NCBI GenBank assembly: GCA_039621445.1
Contig: CP154957.1
Coordinates: forward strand, 32,568,399-32,632,398
DNA length: 64,000 nucleotides
Direction: 5' to 3'
Source of the DNA: Euglena gracilis
Lineage: Eukaryota > Euglenida > Euglenophyceae > Euglenales
Each line of letters begins with the position of its first letter. Within the stretch, counting starts at the first letter, position 1. The translations under genes were made by a program, and so were the position numbers. Shown here one piece after another: positions 11,601 to 24,100 of the stretch. The notes beneath the pieces were generated by a model that was not told the origin of the DNA, did no database searches, and was given only the letters and a program-made list of their open reading frames with translations.

Positions 11601-14488
11601 CCCACCCCTCCTTGCGCTTTCCAAATGTTCTTTGTTTCCATTCCATCTCCGAAGAGTTTTACCCAGGGTGTGACGTAGAGTTGAGCTCTTTGGGAGACCA
11701 CCCCGGCCCAGACCGGCCTGGCCCGGCCGGCGGCCCAGGGTTTTTCAATTTTTCACCTTTTTTTTGACCAAGGAATGACCCAAAATGGCCCAAAACGGGC
11801 CAAAACGGGGGGTCGGGGGAGGGGGGTCGAAAAGCACTCATTTTCGGCTCAGAAACAGGTTATCCAGGTTTGGGAGGCCAAAAAACATAGTTCCGGAAAT
11901 TTTTTTCGCTTTTTTTTTCGATTTTTCGACCTAAAAATGGCTGAAAACGGCTTAGTCAAAACAAGCCAAAAACTGTACAAAATGGCCAAAACAGGGGGCA
12001 TAGAAACATGGGGGGTCCGGGTCGGAATTTTTTTTGCGCTCAAAAACACTTTTTTTTTGATGTTCTAAAGTGAAATAAAGCGTTTTTGAGCAATTTTTTT
12101 TTCAAAGTTTTGGGTCCCGACCTGCGACCCCCCCCCCTCGCCCAACCACCCTCGGACCCCCGCAGGGGCCCGAGTACCCAAAACTGGTCCAAAATCGCAC
12201 AACCAGGCCCGGGAACCTCAAAAAACCGTCACCCCCCCCCCTAAACCTCATGATTGACCCCCTGGTTTAGGTCCCAACTCCTTGCCTGGCCCGAGATATG
12301 GCCAATTTACGGTTCCAGGCCCCGAACAGGCCCGAAATGGCCAAACTGGCAAAACTGGCCCAAACCCACAAAACGGCTGTATCTCAGCGTAGGTGAGGAG
12401 TTGGCCCAAACCGCGCATACCGATCGATAGGGCGTCCCAAAGTTGTGGAATGAGCTCCTCTTTACTTTTTCTCAACTCCGCAGCGTTTTTGAGATACTTT
12501 GAATTTTTCGATTTTTTACCCCCCCAAAATGAGTCATTTTTGGCATTTTAATTTCAATGTTTTGTGTTTATTTGCGCAAATGCGCCCATAAACAGAATTG
12601 TTTTTTATTTGCGCAAATGCGCGCATAAACACACATCAGTTGTGTGATGGCTGGCTGACGTAGTCTGTGGTGTGTGATCTGATAAGGCTCTGTATGTTCT
12701 TACGATCGGCTGTAGTATCCAAGCCAGTCCAGGTACCACGTCAGCACCAGTACCAACTGTCGTAACAGAGGGTGTGTGTTTCCCACCTGTTTGATGTATG
12801 AGTGCATCAATCTCACCATCGGCCCTATTCACGTCACTCGGTAAGCAGCATTTGCACCAAACCACTGGGAGTCAATCCCCTCCGTTACAGGGTTGTAACA
12901 GTTCATAAACTGTTTCCTGTGTGTCAGGGTACAGGGTCCCAGAAATTTCGTAAAATTTGCACATTTGCGCAAATGCGCAAATTTCAAAGAAAAAACCTTA
13001 AGTGCGAATCCAGCGGTCTAAGTATCTTGCTTTGTGCTCCGCAGGCACTCAACAGCAATCACAGCCTCTTGCACCTCAACCTCGACTGTGCCGTTGATCA
13101 CCGGTTCGCACCACAAGGCGGTTTGTGTGTGAAGACAAACAAGGATAGTTTGGTCATTCTAATAGGAGTGCTGGGCAAATTAAAAAATGGAATGCCCTCT
13201 GCCTTTGTTTGCATTGTGGTCTTCTCAAGGTGTTTTTTTTTGCCGAGACGCTCTGCAGCCCCAAATGCACAACCTGATCTGCAGAGCCCAACCCAAATCA
13301 GCTGAAAAAATCTTTGGCGTTATGTACAATCTCCTTTGTCTTCCTTTTCTTTCCTTGCCCCTGCCCACCCAACAAGGAATTGTCCCCTCCACCAGTGGTC
13401 TGCCTATCCCCCCCGACCAACGGCACGCTGGGGACTACAATGAGATCACGGAGCAGGGAGCGCAGCTTCTGTTCGGCGTCTTTGATCGCAACACGACGCT
13501 CATCTCGATGTCGCTCAAGGACAATGAGGGGATCACCGAGGCCACCCTGCAGGTGTGGTGGAGCCATGTAGTTGGGGCAGCATTTGTGGAGCCCGAGACT
13601 GGGGCCACCACACCAGACATTCATCATTTGTTCATCAAGAAAGCATGGTGTGTTCCTTTGTGTTCAGAAATTTTTTTGTGTCCTTCTATTTTCACCAGTT
13701 TTTTTTTATTTTCACAAAAAATTTTGTTGTTGAGAAAAAAGTGGCAGTCACAGCAAATGAACAATTTTTCCTCTCGTCAGACATGGGTTCTTGCGCACTG
13801 CACACAAGGCAGAAGTTTTTGAAACCCGTGAAACACTTGCTTAGGACATGGTTCGGCTCTCGATGCCTCCCGGAATGAGCTGTAGTTTTAGATGCTAAAA
13901 AGACCTTGTAGTCCCAAGAGTGCACACCCAAAACCTAACCAGAGTGTGTATTTCTTGTTAACCCGCTAATCGTCCTGACTAGGCTTCATTTTAACTCAAT
14001 TCTGCCCCATACACCCTCCCGATGTCGAACCCTGATTCTGACTCCGTTCCAAAAGTGACATCACCATGGAAGCGGTGGGGTGCAGTAGTGTGTTCATAAC
14101 ATTGCTGGTGAGCACAATTTTTTGCAAACACATGTGAACACAAAAAAAATTGGTGAATATGTGCGAACATATGAAAAGAATTGGCGAGCACAAAAAGTCG
14201 ATAAATTATAGAAGAGGATCGATCGGTTGACACCATAGCCACAATGGGTGGGCTTTGACCCTGGATCAATGCGGAAAGCTTGAAGCGTGGCATGGAATCA
14301 CATCTTGCCACTGTGATTGCGGGGGAGGGGCGCCACTCCGTTGTGCCACAGATGCGGAGCCCCGGTGCATTTGTGGCACCCATGCCCCAGGGTCAGAGTT
14401 AAGGTTATGGATCATATGTCCAATGGTGAGGATGAGGGCTGTGGGTGGGGGGGTTTGGTTGTTTGGGATTGGGGGGGAGGGGCGGGGG

Positions 14489-14538
<50 letters not shown>

Positions 14539-14627
14539 GGGTGGGGGGTGGGGGGGGGGGGGGGGGGGGGTCGGGGGGGGGTGAGGGGGGAGAAGTCCAA
14601 ATGTTCAAGGCGCGTATCTCTGCAGTG

Positions 14628-14694
<67 letters not shown>

Positions 14695-17600
14695 GCCATG
14701 CGTGCACGCGTGTGTGTGGGTGCATGTGTGGAGAGGGGGGTCAGAGGGGTGAAGGAGCTCACCACGAGGTGCTGTCTGGGCAAGTGACAGAGACCATCAG
14801 ATGCCCAGCGCCTGTGTATGCGTGCAATGTGTGCGCGTGTGCATGCATGTGTGTGGCTGTGTGTGCATGGGGTTTTTTTTTTGCACCAATGGTTAGGGGG
14901 GGTCACCCACCCACCCAGCCCCACCCAGCCCCCAATCGGGCCGGGCCCCCCCAACCCACGGACCACGGACCCCCAAAACAGAATGGCGAACAAGGGGTCT
15001 GTAATTGTTCCCCCCCCAGGTTGAAAAGTTTTTGTTGAGATATAAAATCAGTTTGGTCGATCAAAAATATTTTTTGAGTATTATCCCATATCAGTGGGTG
15101 TGTGGTTGTGGGTTGTTGTGTGTGTGTAGTGGGTGTGGGTGTGTGGTGTGTGTGCGGGTGTGTGTGTGTGTGGCGGTGTGTGTGGCGGTGTGTGTGGCGG
15201 TGTGAGGGCTCACCGGTGCTGTCTGGGCATGTACAGATGCCCACCCTGATGCGCGCAATGTGTGCGCAGGGTGTGTGTGTGTGTTGTTGTGTGCATGTTC
15301 GTGTGTGTGTGTGTGTTGTGTGTGGGTGTGTTGTGTGCTGTGTGTGTGCGTGTGTGTCATGTGGCTTATGCCATTGCCAGCCCGTGGCCCTCCGCAGGCC
15401 ATCGAGGCTGGCCTGGCCCGCAACCCCCGGCCCCAGGCGGAGGAGCGGGCGGCCCGGAGGGCAGAGGGAGCAGCTCCTGCGGGCGGGAGGAGGCGGAGGC
15501 TCGGGTCCGGGCGGTGCAGGAGGCGGCGGTCCAGGCGGAGCGCGAGCGCGTCAACGCGGAGTACCAGGAGCTGGAGGAACGGAAGCGCCGCGAGGCAGAG
15601 GAGGAGGCTCGGGTGCTGCCGCACGCGCGACTGATTTGCTGGCTGGCTGTTTTCACCCCCCCCCCCCGAGAGTTTAGCCTCACAATATTAACTCCCTCCC
15701 GTCGTTGCAATCGAATACTCTTTCTTTATGGACCATCCACCGTGGGTGGAGGGGGCTCAAGCGAGAGCCACAGTGGCCAATGTGTTTGTGTGTGTGTGTG
15801 TGTCTGCGCGCGTGAATGCGTGCGTGCGTGTGTGCGTGCGTGCGCGCGCTCGTGCGCGCACGCGCGTGTGTGTATTATACCATTGCTTAACACCTGTCCC
15901 ACCCCACCCCCCCGGGGGGTGACTGACTGGTTTTTTCAGAGTGACTGACTGGTTTTCTGGCCAAGAGCCCCCCTCCTGGGGGTGGGGTAAAGGCCCGAAA
16001 ATGAAAAAGTGGCTGGCCTGGCGCCGAAGGATTTTTTTGGATTTTTTTTGAGACCCCTTGGCAATATTGCCTTGCCAACATGAGTGCATTCAAGAGTGGC
16101 CGATCCTCCAGGGGGGGGGAGTGATTGACTGGTTTTTTTTGGGAAATGGTGACTGAAAGGTGACTGGTTTTTTCAGAGTGGAAAGTGACCCCCCTCCCCC
16201 CGGGGGTCACTGAGCAATGGTATTGTGTGTACGTGTGAGCGACAGGCCTTTCCCTCTCGGGCAGAGGAGGCGGGAGGCGGAGCAGGAGCGGGCGCAGAAG
16301 CGAGCAGAGCGGGAGGCGCGGCAGGCGGCGCAACAGGAGCACCTCGACAACCTGGTCAACCTTGCCTACGCCTGGCGGGAGACGCTGAAAGGTATGCCCA
16401 GGACGGAGGTCCCAGTCCATTGCGGAAGTTTAGTCGCAGCTTTCGGCTGTCGAAGATGTGGCTCCTCTTGTTGTCAAAGGAACTGTGACTTTCGATTCAG
16501 CGGAGCATCGGCCACTCCTGAAGTTTTTTTTTGAGAAACTTCCCCGAATAAATGGCCCGGGATTGATTCTTGCATCCTCAAGAAAAAAGATTTGCAAAAG
16601 GTACGTTTTGCCAGTTGCAGCTTCAAAATTCGAAAATTTATTTCTCATCACACAATCACTGCTCTTTCTGATGTTTAGTTTGCATTTTTTGCAGAACAAT
16701 TTTTTTTAAAGTGTGGACATGAGCGATGAGGCCATTTTGCTTCCTTGTAGCTGGTGTTCCAGCAGGGGCTGATTATATTTTGTATTAACCTTTCTTTGTT
16801 GGGCTGTGCCCTCGTTTTTTTTTCTTCTGGGGGAAAGCTGGGACGGAACCATTGAAGATGTTTGAATGACATTGGGGTCAGATGTGAACCACCACCAAAA
16901 AGTCTTTGCCTCACCAAATTTTTACGGCAGATGTTTAGGCATCTTTTAGTTTCAGCAGTTTGCTCCTTTCACCTTTCTTTTTCTTCAGAAATGTTTGGCA
17001 CAAAATGGCACTATGCCATCATAACCAGGCTTCTTTTTAAGTCAGAAGACCCCCCCCCCCCCACAGGGGGGGAGGGGGTGGGTGGTGGGTCCAGGCCCGG
17101 ACCACACCCCAGGGGGGGGGGAATCCAGGGCCAGTGGCCCAGGTATGGGTTTCGGCACGAAGCACCGAACTTTTTTTGGGAAATGTCCTCAGTCAGACCG
17201 ATTTTGGGGGGGTCCCGCGCCAGCTGGGTGGGGGGAACCCCCCCTCCCCAGTTATTCCTCTCAGTCACTTTTACCAGAAACTTTTCGGGGTCCAACCAAA
17301 TGTGCTGCCAAAGGAAGCGACTTTCGCTGATCGGATTTCGCTGAATTCCCCATGAAAGGCATGGGCAGGCGTCATCACATATTTTCTGGCATTTTGCTGA
17401 GCCTCGATTCCTCAGGTGGCGAACGTAGGGGCAGAGAGTGGCGCTCCGGCTTCAACACATACAAGGTGTGGACCGCTGCCTTGTGGCATTGGGAGGGAGG
17501 GTCTGAGGCGGACGTGAGGCATTTGGCCCGACTGTTGCGCAGCCAGTTTGGGAGAAAGAAATTACCTTATGAAAAGAGAGTCAAAGCATTTTTTGTGCTG

Positions 17601-19126
17601 TCTTGCTGTCTTGATTGACGAGGGGAGGGTGTCACAGCTTTGTGTGGGGGTGTTTACGGGGTGGACTGTAAGAAAATCCCCGCAACCCTATTATGGGTGG
17701 TTGGGGGGGGGGTCGACCAACCCCCATCCCCACCACGCTTTCCCATATTTCCGGAGGCGCCGGTTTTTTCTGTCAAATTTTTCTTTTGGCGCCAAATTTT
17801 CTTTGTGCAGGTGCAACAGGGTTGGATGGGAAGCCCTTTGGTATTGAGGTAGGTGGTGGGGGGGGTCCCGAACCCCCCCCCAGGGGGGTCCGGCCCCCCC
17901 CCCCCCCCCCCTAGATGTTGGGAGGGGGGTCCGGACCCCCCCTCCTTGACAGGTGCCAAAAATAGCAGAAAATTTTCTTCCTGCTGCGCGCCGGAAAATG
18001 AGCAAAAACACCTTTTTTTGTTGGCTTTTGGACATTTTGCCCAATTTTTGTTTTGTTGGTGTTTTCCCCCCAAAAAATGTTCAAAAAATTTCAAAAAATG
18101 AGCATTTTTGGATCGATTTTCAAAGAAAAACCAGGGATTTTTGACGGATTTCGACCCGATTTCTGGCCCTTTGCCCGTCCATGAAATCGAAAACTTTTCG
18201 ACCCCCCCCCTCAATTTCGAGGTAGGAGGGGGGGGGGTCCGACCCCCCCCCCTCCGTGTCGGGAGGGGGGGTCCGACCCACCCTCAAGGCCATCCCACCC
18301 TGGGGTGCGATGGTGGGTGGGAGGGTGTCGACCGACCCCCCAGGCCTTCCTTTACAGGGCCAAAAGTCCTGCACTTTGGCCGTTCCACTGTTTTGATTTC
18401 CCCCTCCCCTTGACTGGAGGGAAAGGGGTCCGACCCCCCTTCCCTGCCCTTGTCTGCCCTTGTCTACCCTTCTCACTGCCCCTTTCTCAACGCGCTGTCT
18501 CACACGTGACCCGCAGGACACGTCGTGCCAGGGGGAGACCTTCGAGCCCCCGGAGGCTCCGCTGCAGCGGCGGCTGATGGCGTGCTGGTGCGAGCCCACG
18601 GACCAGTCGGTGGGGTACCCGGGGCAGCTGCACTACCACTGCATCTACGAGCCCCAGCCCGGCGACCAGTTCCACGGTGTGCGCATGGGGCTGTGGATGC
18701 CCGTCTGTGGCGCCTGCTTTCCATGCCGGGCAGGCAAGCCCTGGCACGAGTTGTCATCTGCAAGAAAGGCATTGGCGGATTGGCACAGAGGGGAGGCGAT
18801 TAAGAATCTTGGTGTGGCCCTCCTCCAGGGCTGATCATGAATCCCAGGAGTCCCCCATTTTGGTTCCGACCCCCCCCCCCCGTTTTCCAATGTCCAGCTT
18901 CACATTTTTTTCCTTTCAGATCTTTCCCAATTTGCCACAACGGGTTGGGACCCCCCCTCCTTTCACAGCAGGTCGTCGTCGCCCCCCCCCCCCCGCCGCA
19001 GACACCGGCAGCCACAAGTACAACGGGTGCCACGGCACCTCCCACCGCTGCCGGTCGGCGCCGATGTCATACCAGGCCGACCACCACCCGGGGGAACTGT
19101 TCTCCGCGATGACCAACGGCTACTGA
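8644..19126 (+). CDS. Gene 2: leucine-rich-repeat, coiled-coil, Cys/His-rich protein, 11 exons
   Basis: Exons inferred: 8644-8739, 9025-9151, 9955-10109, 10587-10670, 13045-13120, 13377-13552, 15398-15612, 16265-16391, 17416-17465, 18517-18676, 19002-19126 (TGA). All junctions are GT-AG. Splice phases agree throughout except inside exon 7. The product is about 460 residues. Residues about 35-235 are ribonuclease-inhibitor-type LRRs (LTRLNLSYNELG, LYLNLAGNNLG, LEELSLFNNNITD, LLHLNLDC, LISMSLKDNEG). Exon 4 is exactly one 28-residue repeat. Two repeats carry inserted loops (KKKKYGRPRTPTP; a Pro-rich stretch at 13377). Exons 7 and 8 encode an Arg/Glu/Ala/Gln coiled coil. The last three exons are Cys/His/Tyr/Trp-rich (MACWCEP, LHYHCIYEP, YNGCHGTSHRC) and I do not recognise them. 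Exon 7 has frame breaks in G-rich sequence near 15455-15490, probably indel errors. RI-type LRRs usually bind proteins. I infer a scaffold; the function is unknown. The exon 3 donor (GTCTCT) is the weakest call. Confidence 0.7.
12540..12990. repeat. Repeated TTTGCGCAAATGCGC palindromic motif in an intron of gene 2
   Basis: The 10-bp palindrome TTTGCGCAAA followed by TGCGC occurs at about 12570, 12608 and 12963. The sequence between the copies is unrelated. It could be a protein-binding site or the remnant of a repeat. Confidence 0.5.
14450..14600 (+). repeat. Long poly-G tract
   Basis: Nearly pure G for about 130 bp with a few T, A and C interruptions, inside an intron of gene 2. Such tracts form G-quadruplexes and are hard to sequence, so the length is unreliable. 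Confidence 0.9.
14629..14691 (+). repeat. (TG)n microsatellite
   Basis: About 30 TG units, immediately after the poly-G tract. Further imperfect TG-rich and CG-containing runs occupy 15095-15360 and 15780-15872 in the introns flanking exon 7 of gene 2. Confidence 0.95.
15780..15872. repeat. TG/CG alternating tract
   Basis: Alternating TG and CG dinucleotides (GTGTGTGTCTGCGCGCG and similar), prone to Z-DNA, in the intron after exon 7 of gene 2. Confidence 0.85.
17815..18300 (+). repeat. Dispersed repeat R1, copy 3 (intron of gene 2)
   Basis: The fullest copy. In order it has GATGGGAAGCCCTTTGGTAT, long C and G runs, CTGCTGCGCGCCGGAAAATG, TTTCAAAGAAAAACC, GATTTCTGGCCCTTTGCCCG and TTTCGAGGTAGGAGG. 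It fills about half of the intron between exons 9 and 10 of gene 2. No open frame is conserved among the copies. Confidence 0.7.
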
Positions 19127-19984
19127 CCCCGGCCCCACTTGTCAGCATCACCTGGCACCCCTCCTCCGTCTTTCCCCTGCACAGTTGAGTGTCCGTTTGC
19201 GTATCGTCTTGCATGCCTCCCCCTCTCATCCTCCCGTGAGGGTGGATGAGTTGCTACCCAGTGTTTCGTGCTGCCAGAATGCTGACTCCTGACGATTCCA
19301 CAACGGAAAGTGGCGCTGGCAAACTGATGGCCCAGAAGAGAGTCATGGGTGAGGGTCGGAGTCCTCACTCCTCCTCTCCTCCATCTGTGCAGTGAAGAAA
19401 TATAAAAAAACAAAGGGGGTTTTTAATACACAAAAGGTGATACACAAAAGGAGGCTTTCCCATTCTCAGTCTTTGCGCCTTGTCATTCCACTGTCGTTTG
19501 CAGGAGGGTTTGCAAAGAATTGGAACCGTGCTGTGTTGATTTTTTTTTTCAGGGGGAGAAATTGGATCAATGCTCATCCGCACTGCACTCACTAACCTTT
19601 GTTATTCTGTGGACCAGGCATCCATTTCAGTAATGTCTGTTGATTCGTTTTGCCATTGATGTTTCTCCTTTTTAGGCGTTTTGGGCGAACGTGACCCAAG
19701 GGTTGTGGTCGCCGTTGGTTTTGGGCACCGTCCGGAATTCGACGAAAGAAGGAAGACAGGGGGGAGTGCACAGCTGTCCCTCATTCTGTTTAACCTATCT
19801 GGGTGGTCAAGGGGGCTGCTATCGCGCTCCCTCGGGGGAAAACCGACCAGGGACACCAAGGGCGAACCAAAAAGATCCTTTTGAGGCCATGCCTTGCTGG
19901 CCAGCTGCCGTTTTGTGAGACCAGTAGTCCCGGGATAAACCGATAGACTCCTCACCGAAACCGATTGCGGAAGGTGGGGGGGCG
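19127..19984. other. Downstream region of gene 2, no supported gene
   Basis: Contains the presumed 3' untranslated region and polyadenylation region of gene 2. A possible signal AAATATAAAAAAAC lies at 19398. No domain-bearing open frame on either strand. Confidence 0.4.
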
Positions 19985-20445
19985 GGAGGAGTGCTAAAGG
20001 CCAGAGCATCAGCATGGGTGGGGGGGTAAGACAGCAGTCCAATCAGTGGGGGCTGCCTTCTCTTCAGCTCCCATTGAAACATCTTCTTCAAATTCTTTGC
20101 CCTTGGAGGCCTTGCGGACTGCTTGCTTCCCTTGTTTTTGATGCCCCCCCCAAATACATTTTCAGACTCAAATTCTTGTCCCACTCTTTGAAGCTCTTAA
20201 ACAATTTGCACCATCTGCAAATGGTTTTCAAAACCCACGCAGAAAACCTGTAGGGAAAAAATTCGCCGAAATACGGTGTGTTCTTGGGTTTAAGGAAGGT
20301 AGCTGTGGGCTGTGCTGCCTGAAAAAGCTCCACAAACGGCCTGCAAAGACGAAAACAAAAACTGTAGGGGGCTTAACTGAGAAACTCTCCTGTTCAAGTT
20401 GTCTCTGGCTTCTGAACTCTCGGGGGTTGCCGCCCGTAAAGAGTG
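19985..20445 (-). pseudogene. DIRS-like element: second copy of the gag-like 5' region
   Basis: Diverged direct homologue of 52250-52740. Both strands share GGCCAGAGCATCAG, CTCCCATTGAAACATCTTCT and CTCTGACTTCTGAACTCTC-like blocks. The minus-strand reading gives matching peptides (RVSQL, LFSSLQ, NHLQM). The right-hand copy is the start of D1, so this piece is either a tandem neighbour of D1 or a terminal direct repeat of it. No intact frame. Confidence 0.6.
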
Positions 20446-20665
20446 GGCTTTAAAAACGTGCCCCCCCCTTTCCATCAGGAGGGGCACCTTCTTTGCAATC
20501 CTGTCTGAATGTGTACCAGGCACGTCCCAGCTCTGTAGGATATCTGCAGAGTGGGTTCTGTGACGGTCGCACCACTGTGGAAACCCACAGCTGGTAAGAT
20601 CGTGGCAGACCCTTCTGGGATCTGCCCCTGGACACGTCAGCACTTTTCTCTCCTTCCCCCACAGG
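20446..20665 (-). pseudogene. DIRS-like element D1: C-terminal part of the tyrosine recombinase
   Basis: Read on the minus strand, this flank continues the reading frame that ends at 48891 on the far side of element A without a frame change. It includes a WDVPGTHSD-like segment reminiscent of the C-terminal box of tyrosine recombinases. The assignment rests mainly on that frame continuity and position. The catalytic Tyr is not clearly visible. Confidence 0.4.
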
Positions 20666-20937
20666 TGGTATTCTTTACTCTCACAATCTCCAAGTTTCAC
20701 CATTGGTTTTGTCAGAGGGAAAAACCCTCGGAACAATCGACTTTGATCTCAGAAGAAACTTCTGAATCTTTGCTTTGTGCTTTGCTTCTTGGGGAATTGG
20801 GAAGAAAAGGGGAAAACCACTTTTCGTTACTCCAAAGACTTTTCCCTACCATAAGTAGGCTGCGCACCAAGGCGAAAGCGAAAGGCTTTTACAGAAAGTT
20901 CCAAAAAGGGGAAAAGGGAAAGCTTTGGACGTACACT
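20666..20937 (+). repeat. 5' LTR of element A
   Basis: 272 bp, starting TGGTATTC and ending GTACACT. It matches 48619-48890 at 271 of 272 positions by eye. The 3' end lacks the usual CA; CA lies two bases inside. Confidence 0.9.
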
Positions 20938-20947
20938 TGGTAGCAGA
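20938..20947 (+). promoter_or_regulatory. Primer binding site of element A (initiator tRNA-Met type)
   Basis: TGGTAGCAGA directly abuts the LTR. It is complementary to the 3' end of eukaryotic initiator tRNA-Met as known from animals (ending UCUGCUACCA). Element B has the same site extended to 12 nt. Confidence 0.75.
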
Positions 20948-21191
20948 TTTAGGCAACGATCCTACACAGACGTTCCACACAGAGAAACTCTGTGGTTGAC
21001 TGGTGGTGAGGATCGTACTGAGCCGTGAAACACGGTGAAAGTACTGTTCCTGGCCCCTAGCCAACCTTTAAGCAAGGATACAGGTCTCAGAAGGCTCTGT
21101 TCGGTAATCGCCGATACAACCTTTCTGGTCCCTGTTTCTCTGCTTATTTGTGTGAATTTTTGGGTTTTTGCCTTTTTACCCATCTCAAAAG

Positions 21192-24100
21192 ATGCAGAGC
21201 ACAAGCCCCAACCCCAAATTTGATTATGACTTGTTGATGAGTTCATTGAGCAATTGTGATGAAGATTGCGGGGATTGGAACGGTTTGAATGAAACAAGTT
21301 CCAATTCCCGACCCCCCAAGCAAGAAGAAGGCAATTTGACTCATTTGACATTGTCAAAAGGCGAAACGCCTTTATTATTGCATGGGGGTAATGAGCCCTC
21401 TTCATCATCATTGTCATTGATTGTGCGGGATGTAGGTGGCAAAATGCCTTCCTCCATCCCGATTCACCCATCATTGATACGGCGAGGGGATGAACCCCTT
21501 GCATCCTCACACTTGGTTACTCATGTTACCCATGAACAAAGTGAGGGGTATTTGCCCTTTGCTCTGTTCACACCCAAAAGATCCCCGGTGGAAGCACCGG
21601 TGGGCCTTTTGGAGTGCAACTCGGTGGAAACACCGTGTTTTTTCCAACCCCCCCCTCAATTACCACCCCCCACACCATTTCACGCTTTTCCGGGATTACC
21701 CGCGGAAGCTGCGGTTTTCCCTGCATTGCCATGGAACCCAGATATGCGTCTGGTGGTGCCGGAAATCTCTGGTGCCGTTTCTATTGTGGAGGACTATGAG
21801 GAAGATTTGAGGGATAACCTCACCCCCGGTGATGTTTTCCGAATTCTCGGTCAACTTCCAGCGGATCACCCGCTTAGCAAGCAAATTTTGCATGTCCACC
21901 AATGCGTTGCGGAATGCGCAACCATGCTCAACAAAGTTTTGCAGTTTGATGAGGACAATCAAAGGGTTGCCAACACCAAACTGGAATGTTGCTGGAATTA
22001 TTTGCAGGAAATCGGCAAATATTGCCAACACAATTTTGAAAATGCGGGGAAAGACCTTCAGCATTTTCGAGAAAGTGTTGACAGTATTTTGCGCATCCAA
22101 CTTCCACAAAATTTCCAACAAATCAGCGAAATGCTGCATGAAGCGGAAACGCGGAATGATTCCAAGTTTCTGCACGTGCAAGATGGTATGAGCCATCTTT
22201 TTGGCAAAGTGGAATCATGTTCAACCATGCTACTGCAATTGCAGCAGCAGTTACAAGCGCAAAATGCCACCCCCAAAATGCCGGAAATCGGTAACTTTGT
22301 CGCGGTTGAGCATTTTGCCGCACTTACCACTTCTTTCCAAGAAGCCCAACAACGGATTTTGCATCTTGGCTCGGAAATCGAGCACTTGAAGCAATTCCAG
22401 GCGAAAGTGCAAGAAAATTTTGTTCCCCGTACGCAAATCCAGCTTTTGGAGGAACGAATTTCACACTTGGAGCGAAAATCCTGCCATTGTGCCGCAAATC
22501 AGGATGGATTAACCACCTTGAACGCGAAAATCGCGGATTGCGCACAACGGTTGGATTTCACCCAACAACAAATGCAAACGGACATTGGCGGTATTAATGC
22601 CACCGTTGTCGGTTTGCAGGAGTATGTTTCTGCACTTTCCAAGCGAATTCCCGACATTAGTGGTATTCAAGCCGCTATTGGGGAATTGCAAACCCGTTGC
22701 ACCTTGTTGTCCACCACAGTGACGGAAATCCGCTCACTACCCCCCATTTCGCGTGCTCGGATATCCGAGTCACCGGAATTTCGCTCATTTTATGACAAAG
22801 TGCTTGGTGACAACAAGGAAACCTTGCAAGCATTTTGTACAAGTTTGCTCCAAATTGAGGAAAGCGTGAATCGGAATGCCCGATCCATGCAAGATGAGGT
22901 TTCTCGGTTGGATGGACGAATTTCTGCGTTGTTGGAAAAGCCAACCGCGGAAAATTCGCGCACCACCGTGGAAACCCCCACCAAGTCACTCCACCAATTG
23001 CAAACCGTCTCAAATGCGGTAAAAGCGCTTGCGGGTCAACTCCGGAATGTGGAGGAGTCCCAAGGAAATCTTGCCCAAGAATTACACTTGGTTTCTGAAA
23101 AGTTGCCACACTTGGAAGGTTTTTCCCGTTACCGCAAACGCATTAGGCATTTGGAGACTGAGGTTGACCGTATTTGCGGCCAACTCCAGTTGGTGGAACA
23201 TTTGGAAGAAACGGTGCATGACTTGTCCGCGAGTTTGGATAAAATGTCCACTCCGATACCGGTTGTGCCACCATCCACCGCGGTAAGCGCTGCGGTTGGT
23301 ATTCCAAATGTCCCGGAATCGCGTTCTCAAATTACCATTTCTGGAGTAGGAATCTCTACATCCACCGCGAATTTGGTACAACCACCCGCGAAAACGCGAA
23401 TTGTACCACCTTTGCATTTGCCCACACCACAAACTCACTCTTCGCACGACATTTCCGATGAGGAAATTGACCCCCCACTCGAAAATTCGAGTCTCCACCA
23501 AGAAATTCAACATTCCAACCTTGTACGAGGAATGAGCCAACACCCCACACCTGGTATTGGTCATGTGTCGCAATCGCGATCATACCAACAACCGAAGGGT
23601 TCTGGAATGCCAGACCACCCATCAGGTTTTCGGCGGGAAACCCGCCCCACTGAGAGGATTTCACCACATTTTTCGCAATTCCCGCAGGAAAATCCTGCCA
23701 ACCTTACACTTGGTGCGGGAAATCCTGCACGGGTTACGCATGGAGCGGAAAATCCGCGAAACGCGTTTGGTGTTAAGAATTACCCTGACCCAAACCCCTG
23801 GAATACCACCGAGGGTCAGCGGGTTACTCAGAGAGACTTCAAGGGCACCATCGCGATCGCGAACAAGGTGAAGCCCCAATGGGACGGGGATCCAACCACA
23901 TGGAAACAATTTTTTCGGGACTGGGAGTACTATTGGGCACTAAAGGGACCCACCCAAGACCCGAATCTCGAGGTAGTCAAGATGGAATTCATCGATTGTC
24001 TACCGAGGGAGGAGCGAGAACGCGCACGTAATTTGGTGATACGTAATGGCGTATCATTCGATGACCTGGTTGAGCAATACGCTTCAACCAACTCAAGTTT

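Noticed and set aside
14405-15368. Long frames rich in Gly, Pro, Val/Cys or Thr/His on both strands
   Set aside because: Products of the poly-G tract and TG repeats inside introns of gene 2.
21168-21191. Upstream TTG start for element A gag
   Set aside because: The first ATG is at 21192; nothing supports non-ATG initiation.
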